This document shows, one piece after another, positions 25,391 through 34,036 of a DNA stretch of 43,266 bases. The stretch comes from an uncultured Eubacteriales bacterium (GTDB taxonomy: Bacteria; Bacillota_A; Clostridia; Oscillospirales; Oscillospiraceae): NCBI GenBank assembly GCA_949739085.1, contig CATIYU010000302.1, forward strand, positions 1 through 43,266, given 5' to 3'. How positions within the stretch are numbered: the stretch's first letter is position 1; each line of letters begins with the position of its first letter. Below the pieces are notes generated by a model, which had not been told where the DNA came from, did not search any database, and was given only the letters and a program-made list of their open reading frames with translations. The translations under genes were made by a program, and so were the position numbers.

Positions 25391-26270
25391 TTTTCTCCTC
25401 CAAACCTTCCGGCAGCTCCAGTGTAAAGCGTCCTAACTTGCCAGCACGAAATTCATCCAGCAGAATGTGGGCCATGCGCTCTGTGTCCACCTCGCCGCCC
25501 CGCATCAGAAATCCGCGCCTACGTCCCGCCTGCTCCAGCAGCCCGTAGCCGGAAGCCTCCTCCCCTGCCTGGACCTTATACCGGTCCAGCAGGGCTTGGG
25601 GATAGTGCCGCCCCAGGTAGGCCATCAGGTGGCAGGCCAACTCTTCTGTATCCAATATCTCGTCGCGGACCGCGCCCGTACAGGCTAGGCGCATTCCCAC
25701 ATCCGGATCGTCAAACTTCGGCCAGAGCATCCCCGGCGTGTCCAGCAGCTCCAGGCTCTTATCTACCGGAATCCACTGCTTGCTCCTGGTTACGCCCGGA
25801 CGATCCTCTGCCTTAGCCGTTTTCCGCCCGGATACTTTATTAATAAAAGTGGATTTTCCCACGTTGGGAATCCCCAGCACCATCACCCGGATCATCCGTC
25901 CGGCCTGCCCCTTCTCCGCATACGCCGCCAGCTTCTGTGCCAGCAGTTCCCGGACGGCGGCAGAAAACCTGCCTGTCCCCTGTCCGGCCTTGGCGTCGGC
26001 CTCCAGCACCGCAAAGCCCTTTCCCAGAAAATAGGCGGTCCACTGCCGGGTAGCCGCTGGGTCCGCCAGATCAATCCGATTGAGAACGATCAGCCTGGGC
26101 TTCTGCTTTGTCAGCTCCTCCACGTCCGGATTCCGGCTAGAAAGTGGGATACGGGCATCCAGAATCTCGCACACTGCATCCATATGCCCCATCTGCTCCG
26201 CGATCATCCGGCGGGTTTTGGCCATATGGCCTGGGTACCATTGAATATTCAGCTTATTTTCTGGCGTCAT
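25383..26270 (-). CDS. ylqF: Ribosome biogenesis GTPase YlqF/RbgA
   Basis: Circularly permuted GTPase for late 50S assembly, 295 residues. It starts with the family block IQWYPGHMAKTRRMI, then G4 LNRIDLAD, G1 GIPNVGKSTFIN, G2/G3 PGVTRSKQW and DTPGMLWP. A TTG at 26291 is in frame but overlaps the lepB stop; GAGGGA is seven bases before the ATG at 26270. The order lepB-ylqF-rnhB-yraN matches many Clostridia. Confidence 0.96.
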   Translation of the reverse strand: MTPENKLNIQWYPGHMAKTRRMIAEQMGHMDAVCEILDARIPLSSRNPDVEELTKQKPRLIVLNRIDLADPAATRQWTAYFLGKGFAVLEADAKAGQGTGRFSAAVRELLAQKLAAYAEKGQAGRMIRVMVLGIPNVGKSTFINKVSGRKTAKAEDRPGVTRSKQWIPVDKSLELLDTPGMLWPKFDDPDVGMRLACTGAVRDEILDTEELACHLMAYLGRHYPQALLDRYKVQAGEEASGYGLLEQAGRRRGFLMRGGEVDTERMAHILLDEFRAGKLGRFTLELPEGLEEKNE

Positions 26271-26280
26271 CGCGCTTCCC

Positions 26281-26919
26281 TCAGCCGTCAATCAGGCCTA
26301 CCCGGCCCCAGTCACTCTTCTTAGTTTCAGGGTCCTTGCCGGGCGTCAGGATAAACAGCGCCTTCCCCTGGAGGTACCCCTCCTTCACCGCTCCCAACCG
26401 GGAGCTGCGGCTGTCCGTACTGTGGTCCCGGTGGTCGCCCATCACAAACACCTCGTCGTCCTCCAACGTAAGAGGGAACTGTGTGCCGCCGGCAGCTGTA
26501 GTGAGTCCCTTGGTGTAGGGCTCGTCCAGAGCCACGCCGTCCACATAGACCACACCGGAATAGGAGTCTATGTCCACGGTCTGCCCGCCAACAGCGATGA
26601 TCCGCTTGACTAATGTGTCGCTGAGCTCTGCGTTATAGTCGTTTATAACCACCACGTCACCAGGTTTGAAATCGCAGAACATGGCGTTGAGCACTAAAAG
26701 ACGGTCCCCTGTGTAAAGGGTGTCCTGCATAGAGGGGCCGCTGACGCCGATAAGCCGGAATCCAAATGTAAACAGCAGCACAACACCCACAACGGCAGTT
26801 ATAAGTGCCTGTGCCCAGCAGTAGATGGTATTTTCCACGCTCTCCGGCTCCTTTTTTTCTACCACCGGCGCGGCGGCCTCAGGGGAGGCAGCTTCCAGTT
26901 CCTTTTTTTCTTCTTCCAT
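26281..26919 (-). CDS. lepB: Signal peptidase I
   Basis: Removes signal peptides from exported proteins. The 212-residue protein has a single N-terminal membrane segment (AVVGVVLLFTFGF), the catalytic serine in GPSMQDTL (S63) and lysine in LVKRIIAVGG (K105). Box E reads GDHRDHSTDSR where GDNRDNS is usual. The acidic, proline/alanine-rich N-terminal tail of about 30 residues is cytoplasmic. AAGGAG precedes the ATG at 26919. Confidence 0.95.
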   Translation of the reverse strand: MEEEKKELEAASPEAAAPVVEKKEPESVENTIYCWAQALITAVVGVVLLFTFGFRLIGVSGPSMQDTLYTGDRLLVLNAMFCDFKPGDVVVINDYNAELSDTLVKRIIAVGGQTVDIDSYSGVVYVDGVALDEPYTKGLTTAAGGTQFPLTLEDDEVFVMGDHRDHSTDSRSSRLGAVKEGYLQGKALFILTPGKDPETKKSDWGRVGLIDG

Positions 26920-26956
26920 TTGGTATGCTCCTTCAAGGCTAATTTTCTAAGGATAT

Positions 26957-26985
26957 ATCATAGCACAAATTCATTTAAATTACAA
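26957..26985 (-). promoter_or_regulatory. Promoter of the lepB operon
   Basis: Minus strand TTGTAA (26985-26980), 17 bases and TATGAT (26962-26957), 38 bases before the lepB start. Confidence 0.7.
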
Positions 26986-27035
26986 CTGCGAAGTTGCAAC
27001 GGCTTTGCGGGTTCCCGCCCCCCAATAAAGTCATA

Positions 27036-27068
27036 CCGCCCACCTACTCTCTCCGAATAGATGGGCGG
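27036..27068 (-). terminator. Hairpin after the zinc-ribbon membrane protein gene
   Basis: Minus strand CCGCCCATCTA pairs with TAGGTGGGCGG over 11 positions (one G-U) with an 11-base loop. The tract behind it (TATGACTTTATT) is only weakly U-rich, so termination may be partial. It sits between this gene and the lepB promoter. Confidence 0.6.
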
Positions 27069-27119
27069 ACCCTTTGTACGCGCAATGCTATAGCCCATAT
27101 ACCGCCTTTTCCCACCATC

Positions 27120-27548
27120 TCAGCTTCTGCCGATAATTTTCTCTCCGCATTTGGGGCAGGTAATCTCAATTTTCCCCTTTCCAACCGGCACCCGGCAGAT
27201 CGCTTTACAGTTCTTACAGGTGAAATACTTGTGCTCCTTGTCTTGAAGGCGCTGTCTCCTACCATCAATGCGATTCCTGACTGGGCGCCACCAACTTAAA
27301 AACTTGGCGTTTTCCGCCCGGCGGCGCTCCAGATCCCGGGAGAGGGTTCGGAAGAGAACTAAAACCGCCAGCAAAACCGCCAAAATATCAAGGACATCGT
27401 CCACTACAGGGATATTCCGCAGAAGGATGGACAAAATCCAAACCGCCAGATAGAGGGCGATCAGGGCTGCGTTGAGCTGGTCGCTGCCGTTGCGCCCGTA
27501 CATGAACCGGGCCATCGCGCTGCTGACGCTATAAAAGAAGTTCCGCAT
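27120..27548 (-). CDS. Membrane protein with C-terminal zinc ribbon, unknown function
   Basis: A 142-residue protein. The N-terminal part (1-40) contains a first hydrophobic helix (LIALYLAVWILSILL) and a second (VLDILAVLLAVLVLF) with a short linker; a basic stretch rich in Arg follows; the C-terminus is a zinc ribbon with CKNC and CPKC pairs (CKNCKAICRVPVGKGKIEIT). This architecture is common but unnamed. It has its own promoter and terminator-like hairpin. The zinc ribbon should face the cytoplasm. Confidence 0.82.
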   Translation of the reverse strand: MRNFFYSVSSAMARFMYGRNGSDQLNAALIALYLAVWILSILLRNIPVVDDVLDILAVLLAVLVLFRTLSRDLERRRAENAKFLSWWRPVRNRIDGRRQRLQDKEHKYFTCKNCKAICRVPVGKGKIEITCPKCGEKIIGRS

Positions 27549-27582
27549 GGGAAGGACCTCGTTTTCTATCTTGGTTTACTCT

Positions 27583-27611
27583 AGTATACTGGGTAATTAT
27601 GAACAAATAAA
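27583..27611 (-). promoter_or_regulatory. Promoter of the zinc-ribbon membrane protein gene
   Basis: Minus strand TTTATT (27611-27606), 17 bases and TATACT (27588-27583). The -10 is strong, the -35 weak. It diverges from the polA promoter. Confidence 0.5.
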
Positions 27612-27666
27612 GGCCGGGACAAAATTTTTCTAGGCATACTATGCAGTTCTGTACCGCTGTTTCCGG

Positions 27667-27694
27667 TTGCAATCCGCCCCAAATGTGGTATAAT
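27667..27694 (+). promoter_or_regulatory. Promoter of the polA operon
   Basis: TTGCAA (27667-27672), 16 bases and a consensus TATAAT (27689-27694). It leaves a leader of about 130 bases before polA, in which CTGCCA and TGGCAG could pair at long range. No known riboswitch was recognised there. Confidence 0.72.
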
Positions 27695-27828
27695 AACCGA
27701 AAGTTAGTCCCTGCCAGTTTGTTCCGGCCCGCCGGGCACAACTGTAGAATAGCAGATAACGCATTTTACCTCTTTGGCAGATCCAGGCAGTGAAGGAACG
27801 TTGCGCGGATAATTTAGGAGGAACTCCC

Positions 27829-30480
27829 ATGAAACTAATGGTGATCGACGGCAACAGCATCGTCAACCGCTCTTTTTACGGTGTCCGGCCCCTGACCACC
27901 CGGGACGGACTCTACACCAATGCGGTCTACGGCTTTGTGACCACCCTACAGCGCTTGGTGGAGGAGGAGCGGCCCGAGGCTTTGTGCGTCACCTTTGACC
28001 GGCGGGAGCCCACCTTCCGGCACCTGGAATACGAGGGCTACAAGGCACAGCGCACGGGAATGCCGGAGGAGCTGGCCCAGCAGATGCCTGTCCTCAAGGA
28101 GGTCCTGGACGCCATGGATATCCCCCGCTATGAGCTGGCCGGGTACGAGGCTGACGACCTTATAGGCTCCATCTCCCGCCAGTGCGAGGCCAAGGGCTGG
28201 GACTGTGTGGTGGTCACCGGGGACAAGGACAGCCTCCAACTCATTACGGACCACACGAAAGTAAAGCTGGTCTCCACCCGCATGGGCCAGACCACTACAA
28301 AGGACATGACCCCAGAGACCTTCCGGGAGGCATATGGCTTCGACCCCATACACATTATTGACTTGAAAGCCCTTATGGGCGATTCTAGCGACAATATCCC
28401 CGGCGTAAAGGGCATTGGGGAGAAAACCGCCATGGCCCTGGTGCAGAACTTCCACACTATCGACGCCCTCTATAAAGCCATGCCAGATATAGAGGCTAAG
28501 CCCGCCGCCATCAAAAAACTGGCTGAGGGAGAGGAATCCGCCCGGATGTGCTACCGTTTGGCCACCATTGTCACCAGCGCCCCGCTGGAATTTGCCCCGG
28601 AGGAGAACCTGCGGCGTCCGGCAAAGCCGGAGCTGTACAGCCTGTTCATGCGTCTGGAGTTCAACAAACTGATTGAAAAAATGGGCCTCACTCCTCCAGA
28701 GGTCCCGCTGGCGGAAAAAACGGAGGAACCGGACTTTACCGTCCATGTTGAGCAGGTCACAGACGAGGCCCAGGCGGAAGCGTCGCTGGAGACATTCCGG
28801 AAGGCGGAATATGTGGCCCTGCTGGCCTTGCCGGATCTGTCCGCTGTGGTTGTCCAGTGCCCAACTGGGAAGAATACTGCACTGGTGGGCGAGTTCTACT
28901 TCCACCGCTATAACGGGGATTGGAACAAACTCCTAGCCGCCCTCTTCTCAGAAGGCATCAAAAAGGTCTCTCATGATGTAAAGGATTTAACCCGTACACT
29001 GCTTGAAAACAAACTTCCGGCGGATGGTTTTATCTTCGATACCGCCCTGGCTGGCTACCTCCTGGATGCCACGGCGGGACACTATGGCATCGACCAGCTC
29101 TTCGCCTCCTGGTTCAAGACAGAACTGCCCAAGCCTCTCTATCTGGAGCCGGACGCTCTCTCCATGCTGGGGGACCCTGTACAGGTGGAGGCATCCTTCC
29201 TCAGCTATCTGTCCGCTGTGGACGCCCTCTATGGGGCTATGCTGCCAAAGCTGAGGGAAACCGGCGGCGAGGAACTGTATTTCACCATTGAACTCCCCCT
29301 CTGCCGGGTGTTGGCAGAGATGGAGGCGGCGGGGTTCCGGGTGGACGCCCAGGCCCTTCGGGAGTTCGGCAAAACCCTGACGGATGCCATCAATGCTCTG
29401 GAGGAAAAAATCTACGCTCATGCGGGTAAATTCAACATCAACTCCCCCAAACAGCTGGGCGAGGTCCTTTTCGAGCGTCTGGGTCTGCCCCACGGCAAAA
29501 AGACAAAAACCGGCTGGTCCACCAACGCCGAGGTGTTGGAGAACCTTCGCTACCAGCACGCCATTGTGGGCCAAGTGTTGGAGTACCGCCAGTACGCCAA
29601 GCTAAAGAGCACCTATGTGGACGGCCTCCTGAAGGTCATCCCCCCGGACGGCCGGGTGCGGACAAGCTTTCAGATGACAGTCACCGCCACCGGACGGTTG
29701 AGTTCCACAGAGCCCAATCTGCAAAACATCCCCACCCGCACAGAACTGGGCAGCGGGCTGCGCCGCATGTTTGTGGCGGACCCAGGCAAGGTGCTGGTGG
29801 ACGCAGACTACAGCCAGATTGAACTGCGTCTGCTGGCCCACATCTCCGGCGACAGGGCTATGCAGGAAGCTTTCCTATCTGGCGAGGACTTCCACACTGT
29901 CACCGCCTCCCACGTCTTTGGCGTGCCGGTGCCCGAGGTTACCAGCCAGATGCGGCGGGCGGCTAAGGCGGTGAACTTCGGCATCGTCTACGGTATCTCT
30001 GCCTACTCCCTCTCTCAGGACCTGGGCGTCACGGTGGAGGACGCTAAAGCCTATATGGACGCCTATTTTGAGCGGTTCCCCGGTGTAAAAAAATATATGG
30101 AGGACGTGGTGGAGCGGGCCAGAGGAGACGGCTGGGTGGAGACCCTCTTCCACCGCCGCCGGGCCCTGCCAGAAATCCAGGCATCCAAGTTTGCTACCCG
30201 ATCCTTCGGGGAGCGGGTGGCGCTGAACATGCCCATCCAGGGCACCGCCGCCGACATCATCAAGCTGGCCATGGTGAAGGTCTTTGACCGGCTGAACCGG
30301 GAGGACCTGGAGGCAAAGCTCATCATGCAGGTTCACGACGAGCTGATTGTGGAGTGCCCAGAGACAGAGGCGGAGCGGGTAAAGGCCCTGCTGGCAGAGG
30401 AGATGGAGAGGACGTGCCAGCTGGCAGTACCCCTCATTGCCGAGGCCCACTGCGGAAAAAATTGGTTGGAGGCAAAATGA
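27829..30480 (+). CDS. polA: DNA polymerase I
   Basis: Gap-filling and primer-removing polymerase, 883 residues. The 5'-3' exonuclease (FEN) domain occupies about 1-290 (VIDGNSIVNRSFYG, YEADDLIGS, GDSSDNIPGVKGIGEKTA). The middle domain has the exonuclease fold but lacks the DxE acids (EYVALLALPDLS), so proofreading is probably absent. The polymerase has motif A DYSQIELRLLAHISGD, motif B RRAAKAVNFGIVYGIS and motif C MQVHDELIVE. An upstream in-frame codon at 27790 is not needed: AGGAGG is seven bases before the ATG at 27829. It heads a five-gene operon. Confidence 0.97.
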   Translation: MKLMVIDGNSIVNRSFYGVRPLTTRDGLYTNAVYGFVTTLQRLVEEERPEALCVTFDRREPTFRHLEYEGYKAQRTGMPEELAQQMPVLKEVLDAMDIPRYELAGYEADDLIGSISRQCEAKGWDCVVVTGDKDSLQLITDHTKVKLVSTRMGQTTTKDMTPETFREAYGFDPIHIIDLKALMGDSSDNIPGVKGIGEKTAMALVQNFHTIDALYKAMPDIEAKPAAIKKLAEGEESARMCYRLATIVTSAPLEFAPEENLRRPAKPELYSLFMRLEFNKLIEKMGLTPPEVPLAEKTEEPDFTVHVEQVTDEAQAEASLETFRKAEYVALLALPDLSAVVVQCPTGKNTALVGEFYFHRYNGDWNKLLAALFSEGIKKVSHDVKDLTRTLLENKLPADGFIFDTALAGYLLDATAGHYGIDQLFASWFKTELPKPLYLEPDALSMLGDPVQVEASFLSYLSAVDALYGAMLPKLRETGGEELYFTIELPLCRVLAEMEAAGFRVDAQALREFGKTLTDAINALEEKIYAHAGKFNINSPKQLGEVLFERLGLPHGKKTKTGWSTNAEVLENLRYQHAIVGQVLEYRQYAKLKSTYVDGLLKVIPPDGRVRTSFQMTVTATGRLSSTEPNLQNIPTRTELGSGLRRMFVADPGKVLVDADYSQIELRLLAHISGDRAMQEAFLSGEDFHTVTASHVFGVPVPEVTSQMRRAAKAVNFGIVYGISAYSLSQDLGVTVEDAKAYMDAYFERFPGVKKYMEDVVERARGDGWVETLFHRRRALPEIQASKFATRSFGERVALNMPIQGTAADIIKLAMVKVFDRLNREDLEAKLIMQVHDELIVECPETEAERVKALLAEEMERTCQLAVPLIAEAHCGKNWLEAK

Positions 30481-31229
30481 GTATTATAGATACATTTGAC
30501 GGCGTTTCTGAGGAGATCTTAAAGCCCAGTCTTGTAGCGAACCCCATAGACGGCTTCCCAGAGATAGTTATCATTACCTTCGAGTCCGCCATCATCCAAA
30601 TTTTGAAAACCCTTTTCCCTGTGGAGGAGGCTGGCAGCATGCACTCCGGCTTCCGAATTCCCATCTATCGCTTTCTCTTTCAGGGCCGGTCCCTGGGCAT
30701 CTTTCTGTCCACGGTGGGCGGACCCGCCGCCGCAGGGCTGATGGAGGAAGTCCTTGCCAAGGGCGCGAAAAAAATTCTGCTCTTTGGAGCCTGCGGCGTT
30801 TTAGACAAAGCGCTGACCGCCGGACACCTCATCCTCCCTACCGCCGCCTACAGGGACGAGGGAACTAGTTACCACTACCTGCCGCTCAGTGACTACGTGG
30901 AAATTCCCACCGCGAAACGTCTGGGGGAGATTCTTGACGAACTGAGCGTCCCCTACGTGTTCGGAAAAACCTGGACCACCGACGCTATCTACCGGGAGAC
31001 CCGGGCCAACGCGGCAGCCCGGCGGCGGGAGGGCTGCATAGCCGTGGAGATGGAGTGCGCCTCCGTCATGGCGGCGGGGCAGTTCCGGGCCGCAACGGTC
31101 TACCAGTTCCTCTACGCCGAAGACAGCCTGGATGGAGACGCCTGGGACGCACGCACTTGGCACGGCGTATCCTCGTCCCAGTACGAAAAATACCTGCAAA
31201 TCGCGCTGGAAGCCGCTATCCGGCTATAA
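30477..31229 (+). CDS. Nucleoside phosphorylase family protein
   Basis: A 250-residue cytoplasmic enzyme of the PNP/UDP phosphorylase fold, cleaving a nucleoside with phosphate. The phosphate-site segment STVGGPAAAGLMEEVL, the core KKILLFGACGVL and the ribose-binding AVEMECASVMAAG are visible. Closest in style to uridine or purine phosphorylase; the base specificity cannot be read from sequence. The ATG overlaps the polA stop as ATGA, so translation is probably coupled. The frame is open within polA, but no upstream start has a ribosome site. Confidence 0.88.
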   Translation: MSIIDTFDGVSEEILKPSLVANPIDGFPEIVIITFESAIIQILKTLFPVEEAGSMHSGFRIPIYRFLFQGRSLGIFLSTVGGPAAAGLMEEVLAKGAKKILLFGACGVLDKALTAGHLILPTAAYRDEGTSYHYLPLSDYVEIPTAKRLGEILDELSVPYVFGKTWTTDAIYRETRANAAARRREGCIAVEMECASVMAAGQFRAATVYQFLYAEDSLDGDAWDARTWHGVSSSQYEKYLQIALEAAIRL

Positions 31230-31241
31230 TAGGAGGACTCT

Positions 31242-31694
31242 ATGGAGTACGCTATCGTCCCCATGACGGAGACCCACTTGGATCAGGTGGAGGCCCTTGA
31301 GCAGGTCATTTTCTCCAGCGAAGCCTGGTCCCGGTGGTTGCTGGAGGAGATGTGCGCCGCCAGTGGTACGATCGCCCTGGTGGCCGCCGCACCAGATGGC
31401 ACAGTCCTGGGGTATGTCTGCGCCCAGGCGGTCTTGGACGAGGGAAATCTAGATAATATGGTTGTCCGGCCCCAAAGCCGCCGCCAGGGCGTGGGGTCGG
31501 CGCTGCTGGAGGCCATGAGCCGCCTTGCGCAGAAAAAGGGACTGCGGTTCCTTACACTGGAGGTACGGGCCTCTAACGCTGGGGCCCAGGCCCTCTATAT
31601 TAAACATGGCTACCAGCCGGTTGGCCGCCGGAAGCACTACTACAGCAGTCCCAAAGAGGACGCCATTTTAATGACATTGGAGTTTACGCCATGA
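31242..31694 (+). CDS. rimI: Ribosomal protein S18-alanine N-acetyltransferase
   Basis: A 150-residue GNAT acetylating the N-terminal alanine of ribosomal protein S18. Motif A is MVVRPQSRRQGVGSALLEAM, followed by LTLEVRASNAGAQALYIKHG and RRKHYY, the RimI-type C-terminus. AGGAGG precedes the ATG at 31242. It is often found with tsaB and tsaD; here it follows a phosphorylase behind polA. Confidence 0.9.
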   Translation: MEYAIVPMTETHLDQVEALEQVIFSSEAWSRWLLEEMCAASGTIALVAAAPDGTVLGYVCAQAVLDEGNLDNMVVRPQSRRQGVGSALLEAMSRLAQKKGLRFLTLEVRASNAGAQALYIKHGYQPVGRRKHYYSSPKEDAILMTLEFTP

Positions 31695-32311
31695 AGATAC
31701 GGATTCTGCTCCCAGAAGAGCTGAAACGGGCTTATGAGACAGATTTAAAGGAGGCATTCCCGCCATCGGAACTCAAGCCCCTGTCCGCCATGGAGGCGCT
31801 GCGGAAGCGGGGCGTCTACGACCCCTTGGGCTTTTTCAGTGAGGACGGGGAACTTTTGGGCTACATGCTGGTGTGGCGGCACGAGGATGGCCGCTACGCC
31901 CTGATCGACTATTTCTGCGTCCCCGCCGGGAAGCGGGGCGGCGGCATTGGCGGAAGGCTCATTCAGGCCATCCAGGACTACTATCCACCGGACACAGTGC
32001 TCATTGGCGAGTCCGAGGCCCCCACCGGCGACCCGGACAGGGATGGCCTCATCCTCCGGCGGCTGGGCTTCTATGCCCGCAGCGGCGCGGTGACCCTCGG
32101 CTACGACTGCGCCCTCTTCGGCGTACACTTCAAGGATATCTGCTGGGCCCGGGAACTGCCGGACGAGGCGGAAATCCTCCGCAAGCACCAGGAGATCTAT
32201 CTGGCGCAGTTTGGCCGGGAGAAGTACAAGCGTTACATCCAGCTCCCCCTGGCTCCCGGCGAGACGGTGCGGCCTGTCACGGACTGGACGGAGGAGGAAC
32301 ACTATGCGTAA
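31691..32311 (+). CDS. GNAT family N-acetyltransferase with C-terminal extension
   Basis: A 206-residue protein. The acetyl-CoA site is YFCVPAGKRGGGIGGRLIQA. About 70 residues after the GNAT core (from about CWARELPDEAEILRKHQEIY) form a charged helical extension with IYLAQFGREKYKRYIQLPL. The ATG overlaps the rimI stop by four bases. A MORN-like or N-acetylglutamate role cannot be judged; the substrate is unknown. Confidence 0.85.
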   Translation: MKIRILLPEELKRAYETDLKEAFPPSELKPLSAMEALRKRGVYDPLGFFSEDGELLGYMLVWRHEDGRYALIDYFCVPAGKRGGGIGGRLIQAIQDYYPPDTVLIGESEAPTGDPDRDGLILRRLGFYARSGAVTLGYDCALFGVHFKDICWARELPDEAEILRKHQEIYLAQFGREKYKRYIQLPLAPGETVRPVTDWTEEEHYA

Positions 32312-32948
32312 GATTTTGCTGGGCACCTCCAACCCCTCCAAGGCAGCCTATTTTGCCCACCAGCTGAGGGACTACGACGTATCTTTCCTGCTGTTGAAAG
32401 ATCTGGGCATAGAGAATCTGCCAGATGAGGCAGGAAAAGATCCGCTGGAAAATGCAGTATTGAAAGCGGCATACTACGGGCGGTTGTATGACTATGTGAT
32501 CTCGGCGGATTCCGCCCTGTATATCCGAGAGCTGCCCCCGACAGATCCCCGGCAGCCGGGCCTCACCATCCGGCGGCATCCTGATGGCTCCGCCATGGAC
32601 GATGAAGAGATGATCGCCCACTATAGTGCGCTTGCGCGTGAACTGGGCGGACAGATGACCTGCTACTATCAGGACGCCTACGGCGTGTGCAATCAGGGGG
32701 TGGTCTCCGGGTTTATGGAGGATGAGACGGTAAGCAGTATACATGTCTTCCGTATGGTGGACAGGCCCCATCCTGTCCGGACGCCTGGTTGGCCTCTGGA
32801 CAGCCTCTCCATTTGGCCCTCCACAGGGCAGTATTTTGTAGAGAACCGGGAGCGCCAACTGAGCGCGATGGAGCAGGTCCTTGAGAAGTCCTACATGGAT
32901 AAGCTGCTGGCGTTCTACGTGGAAAAACTGGAACTGGAGCGGCGGTGA
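32304..32948 (+). CDS. HAM1/RdgB-like non-canonical purine NTP pyrophosphatase
   Basis: A 214-residue protein that should hydrolyse deaminated purine triphosphates such as ITP or XTP. The nucleotide-binding start LLGTSNPSKAAYFAHQL and a later SADSALYIRELPP correspond to the SNxxK and DSG-type blocks of HAM1. It is divergent: the usual ARYAG segment is not evident. GGAGGAAC is just before the ATG at 32304, which overlaps the preceding stop by eight bases. As last gene of the polA operon it would fit nucleotide-pool sanitation next to a repair polymerase. Confidence 0.78.
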   Translation: MRKILLGTSNPSKAAYFAHQLRDYDVSFLLLKDLGIENLPDEAGKDPLENAVLKAAYYGRLYDYVISADSALYIRELPPTDPRQPGLTIRRHPDGSAMDDEEMIAHYSALARELGGQMTCYYQDAYGVCNQGVVSGFMEDETVSSIHVFRMVDRPHPVRTPGWPLDSLSIWPSTGQYFVENRERQLSAMEQVLEKSYMDKLLAFYVEKLELERR

Positions 32949-32974
32949 AGTTTTGCATTCATTTGCATAAATGA

Positions 32975-33006
32975 GAGGGAATCTTCTAAAGAAGATTCCC
33001 TCTTTT
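32975..33006 (+). terminator. Terminator of the polA operon
   Basis: GAGGGAATCTTC and GAAGATTCCCTC make a perfect 12-pair stem with a TAAA loop, followed by TTTT. Convergent plsX ends 20 bases further on. Confidence 0.95.
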
Positions 33007-33025
33007 GCTGTATACTCCAACGGCT

Positions 33026-34036
33026 TTACAGCTTCATCAACTCAATGTTTGCCTCAATCTGCCCCGCCAAATCCGCCTCCGCAGAGGCAACGGCCTGGTA
33101 AATGGCATTCTCCACCGCCCGGGCCCTACTGCCGCCATGGGCCTTGATGACAGGCTTTTGCAATCCCAGAAAGGGCGTGCCGCCGATGGTGTCCGGATTC
33201 AGCCGGTCCTTGAATTGGGTGAGCCCCTTCCTCACCAGCAGCGCCGCCAGCTTGGATGTTAGGCTCTGCATAAACATGCCCTTCAGCTCCTTCCCCATGA
33301 AGGAGCCCACGCCCTCAATGGTTTTCAGCATTACATTTCCGGAAAACCCGTCGGCCACCAGCACGTCGCAGCCGCCCTTCACAGCCTCCTTTGCCTCCAT
33401 ATTGCCCACAAAGTTCAGATGTCCCGCCTCCCCGGCGGCTTGTAGCGCCTGATAAGCATCCCGGCGCAGCTGGTCCCCCTTGGAGTCCTCGACGCCGATA
33501 TTCAGCAGCCCCACCCGGGGCCGGTCAACCCCCATAGCCCGAGCGGCGTAAAAGCTGCCCAGGTAGGCGAACTGCACCAAATATTCCACTGTACACTCGG
33601 CGTTTGCGCCGCAGTCTACAAGCACCAGACCATTCCCGGAGGTGGGCAGCAGCGGGGCCATAGCCGCCCGGCGGATCCCCCGCACCCGTTTGACCAGCAG
33701 TGTCCCGGCGCTGAGGAGCGCTCCGGTGCTGCCAGCCGAGACAAACGCATCCCCCTCCCCTGCTTTCAGCAGATTCAGCCCCACGGTGATGGAGGAGTCC
33801 TTCTTAACCTTGAAAGCCGTGGCGGGGTCATCGTGCATATCAATAACCTGAGTAGCGTTGGCAACACGCACGGCCTCCGGCAGCCCTCCGCACTGCTGTA
33901 CGGCGCTCCGGATCTCATCCTCCCGGCCCACCAGGACGACCTCCAGCCCTGGCCGCGCTTTTGCGGCGCAGAGCGCACCCCTCACGATCTCCAAAGGAGC
34001 GTGGTCACCGCCCATAGCGTCAACAATGATTCTCAC
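33026..34036 (-). CDS. plsX: Phosphate acyltransferase PlsX
   Basis: Makes acyl-phosphate from acyl-ACP for phospholipid synthesis. The 336-residue protein starts RIIVDAMGGDHAP and has AFVSAGSTGALLSAG, LVDCGANAECTVEYL, LVADGFSGNVMLKTIEG and KAHGGSRARAVENAI. A TTG at 34042 is in frame but sits against AGGAGG; the GTG at 34036 has correct spacing of six and matches the family start, so it is used. It overlaps the trmFO end by 17 bases. No fabD or acpP follows; the convergent terminator comes next. Confidence 0.95.
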   Translation of the reverse strand: MRIIVDAMGGDHAPLEIVRGALCAAKARPGLEVVLVGREDEIRSAVQQCGGLPEAVRVANATQVIDMHDDPATAFKVKKDSSITVGLNLLKAGEGDAFVSAGSTGALLSAGTLLVKRVRGIRRAAMAPLLPTSGNGLVLVDCGANAECTVEYLVQFAYLGSFYAARAMGVDRPRVGLLNIGVEDSKGDQLRRDAYQALQAAGEAGHLNFVGNMEAKEAVKGGCDVLVADGFSGNVMLKTIEGVGSFMGKELKGMFMQSLTSKLAALLVRKGLTQFKDRLNPDTIGGTPFLGLQKPVIKAHGGSRARAVENAIYQAVASAEADLAGQIEANIELMKL

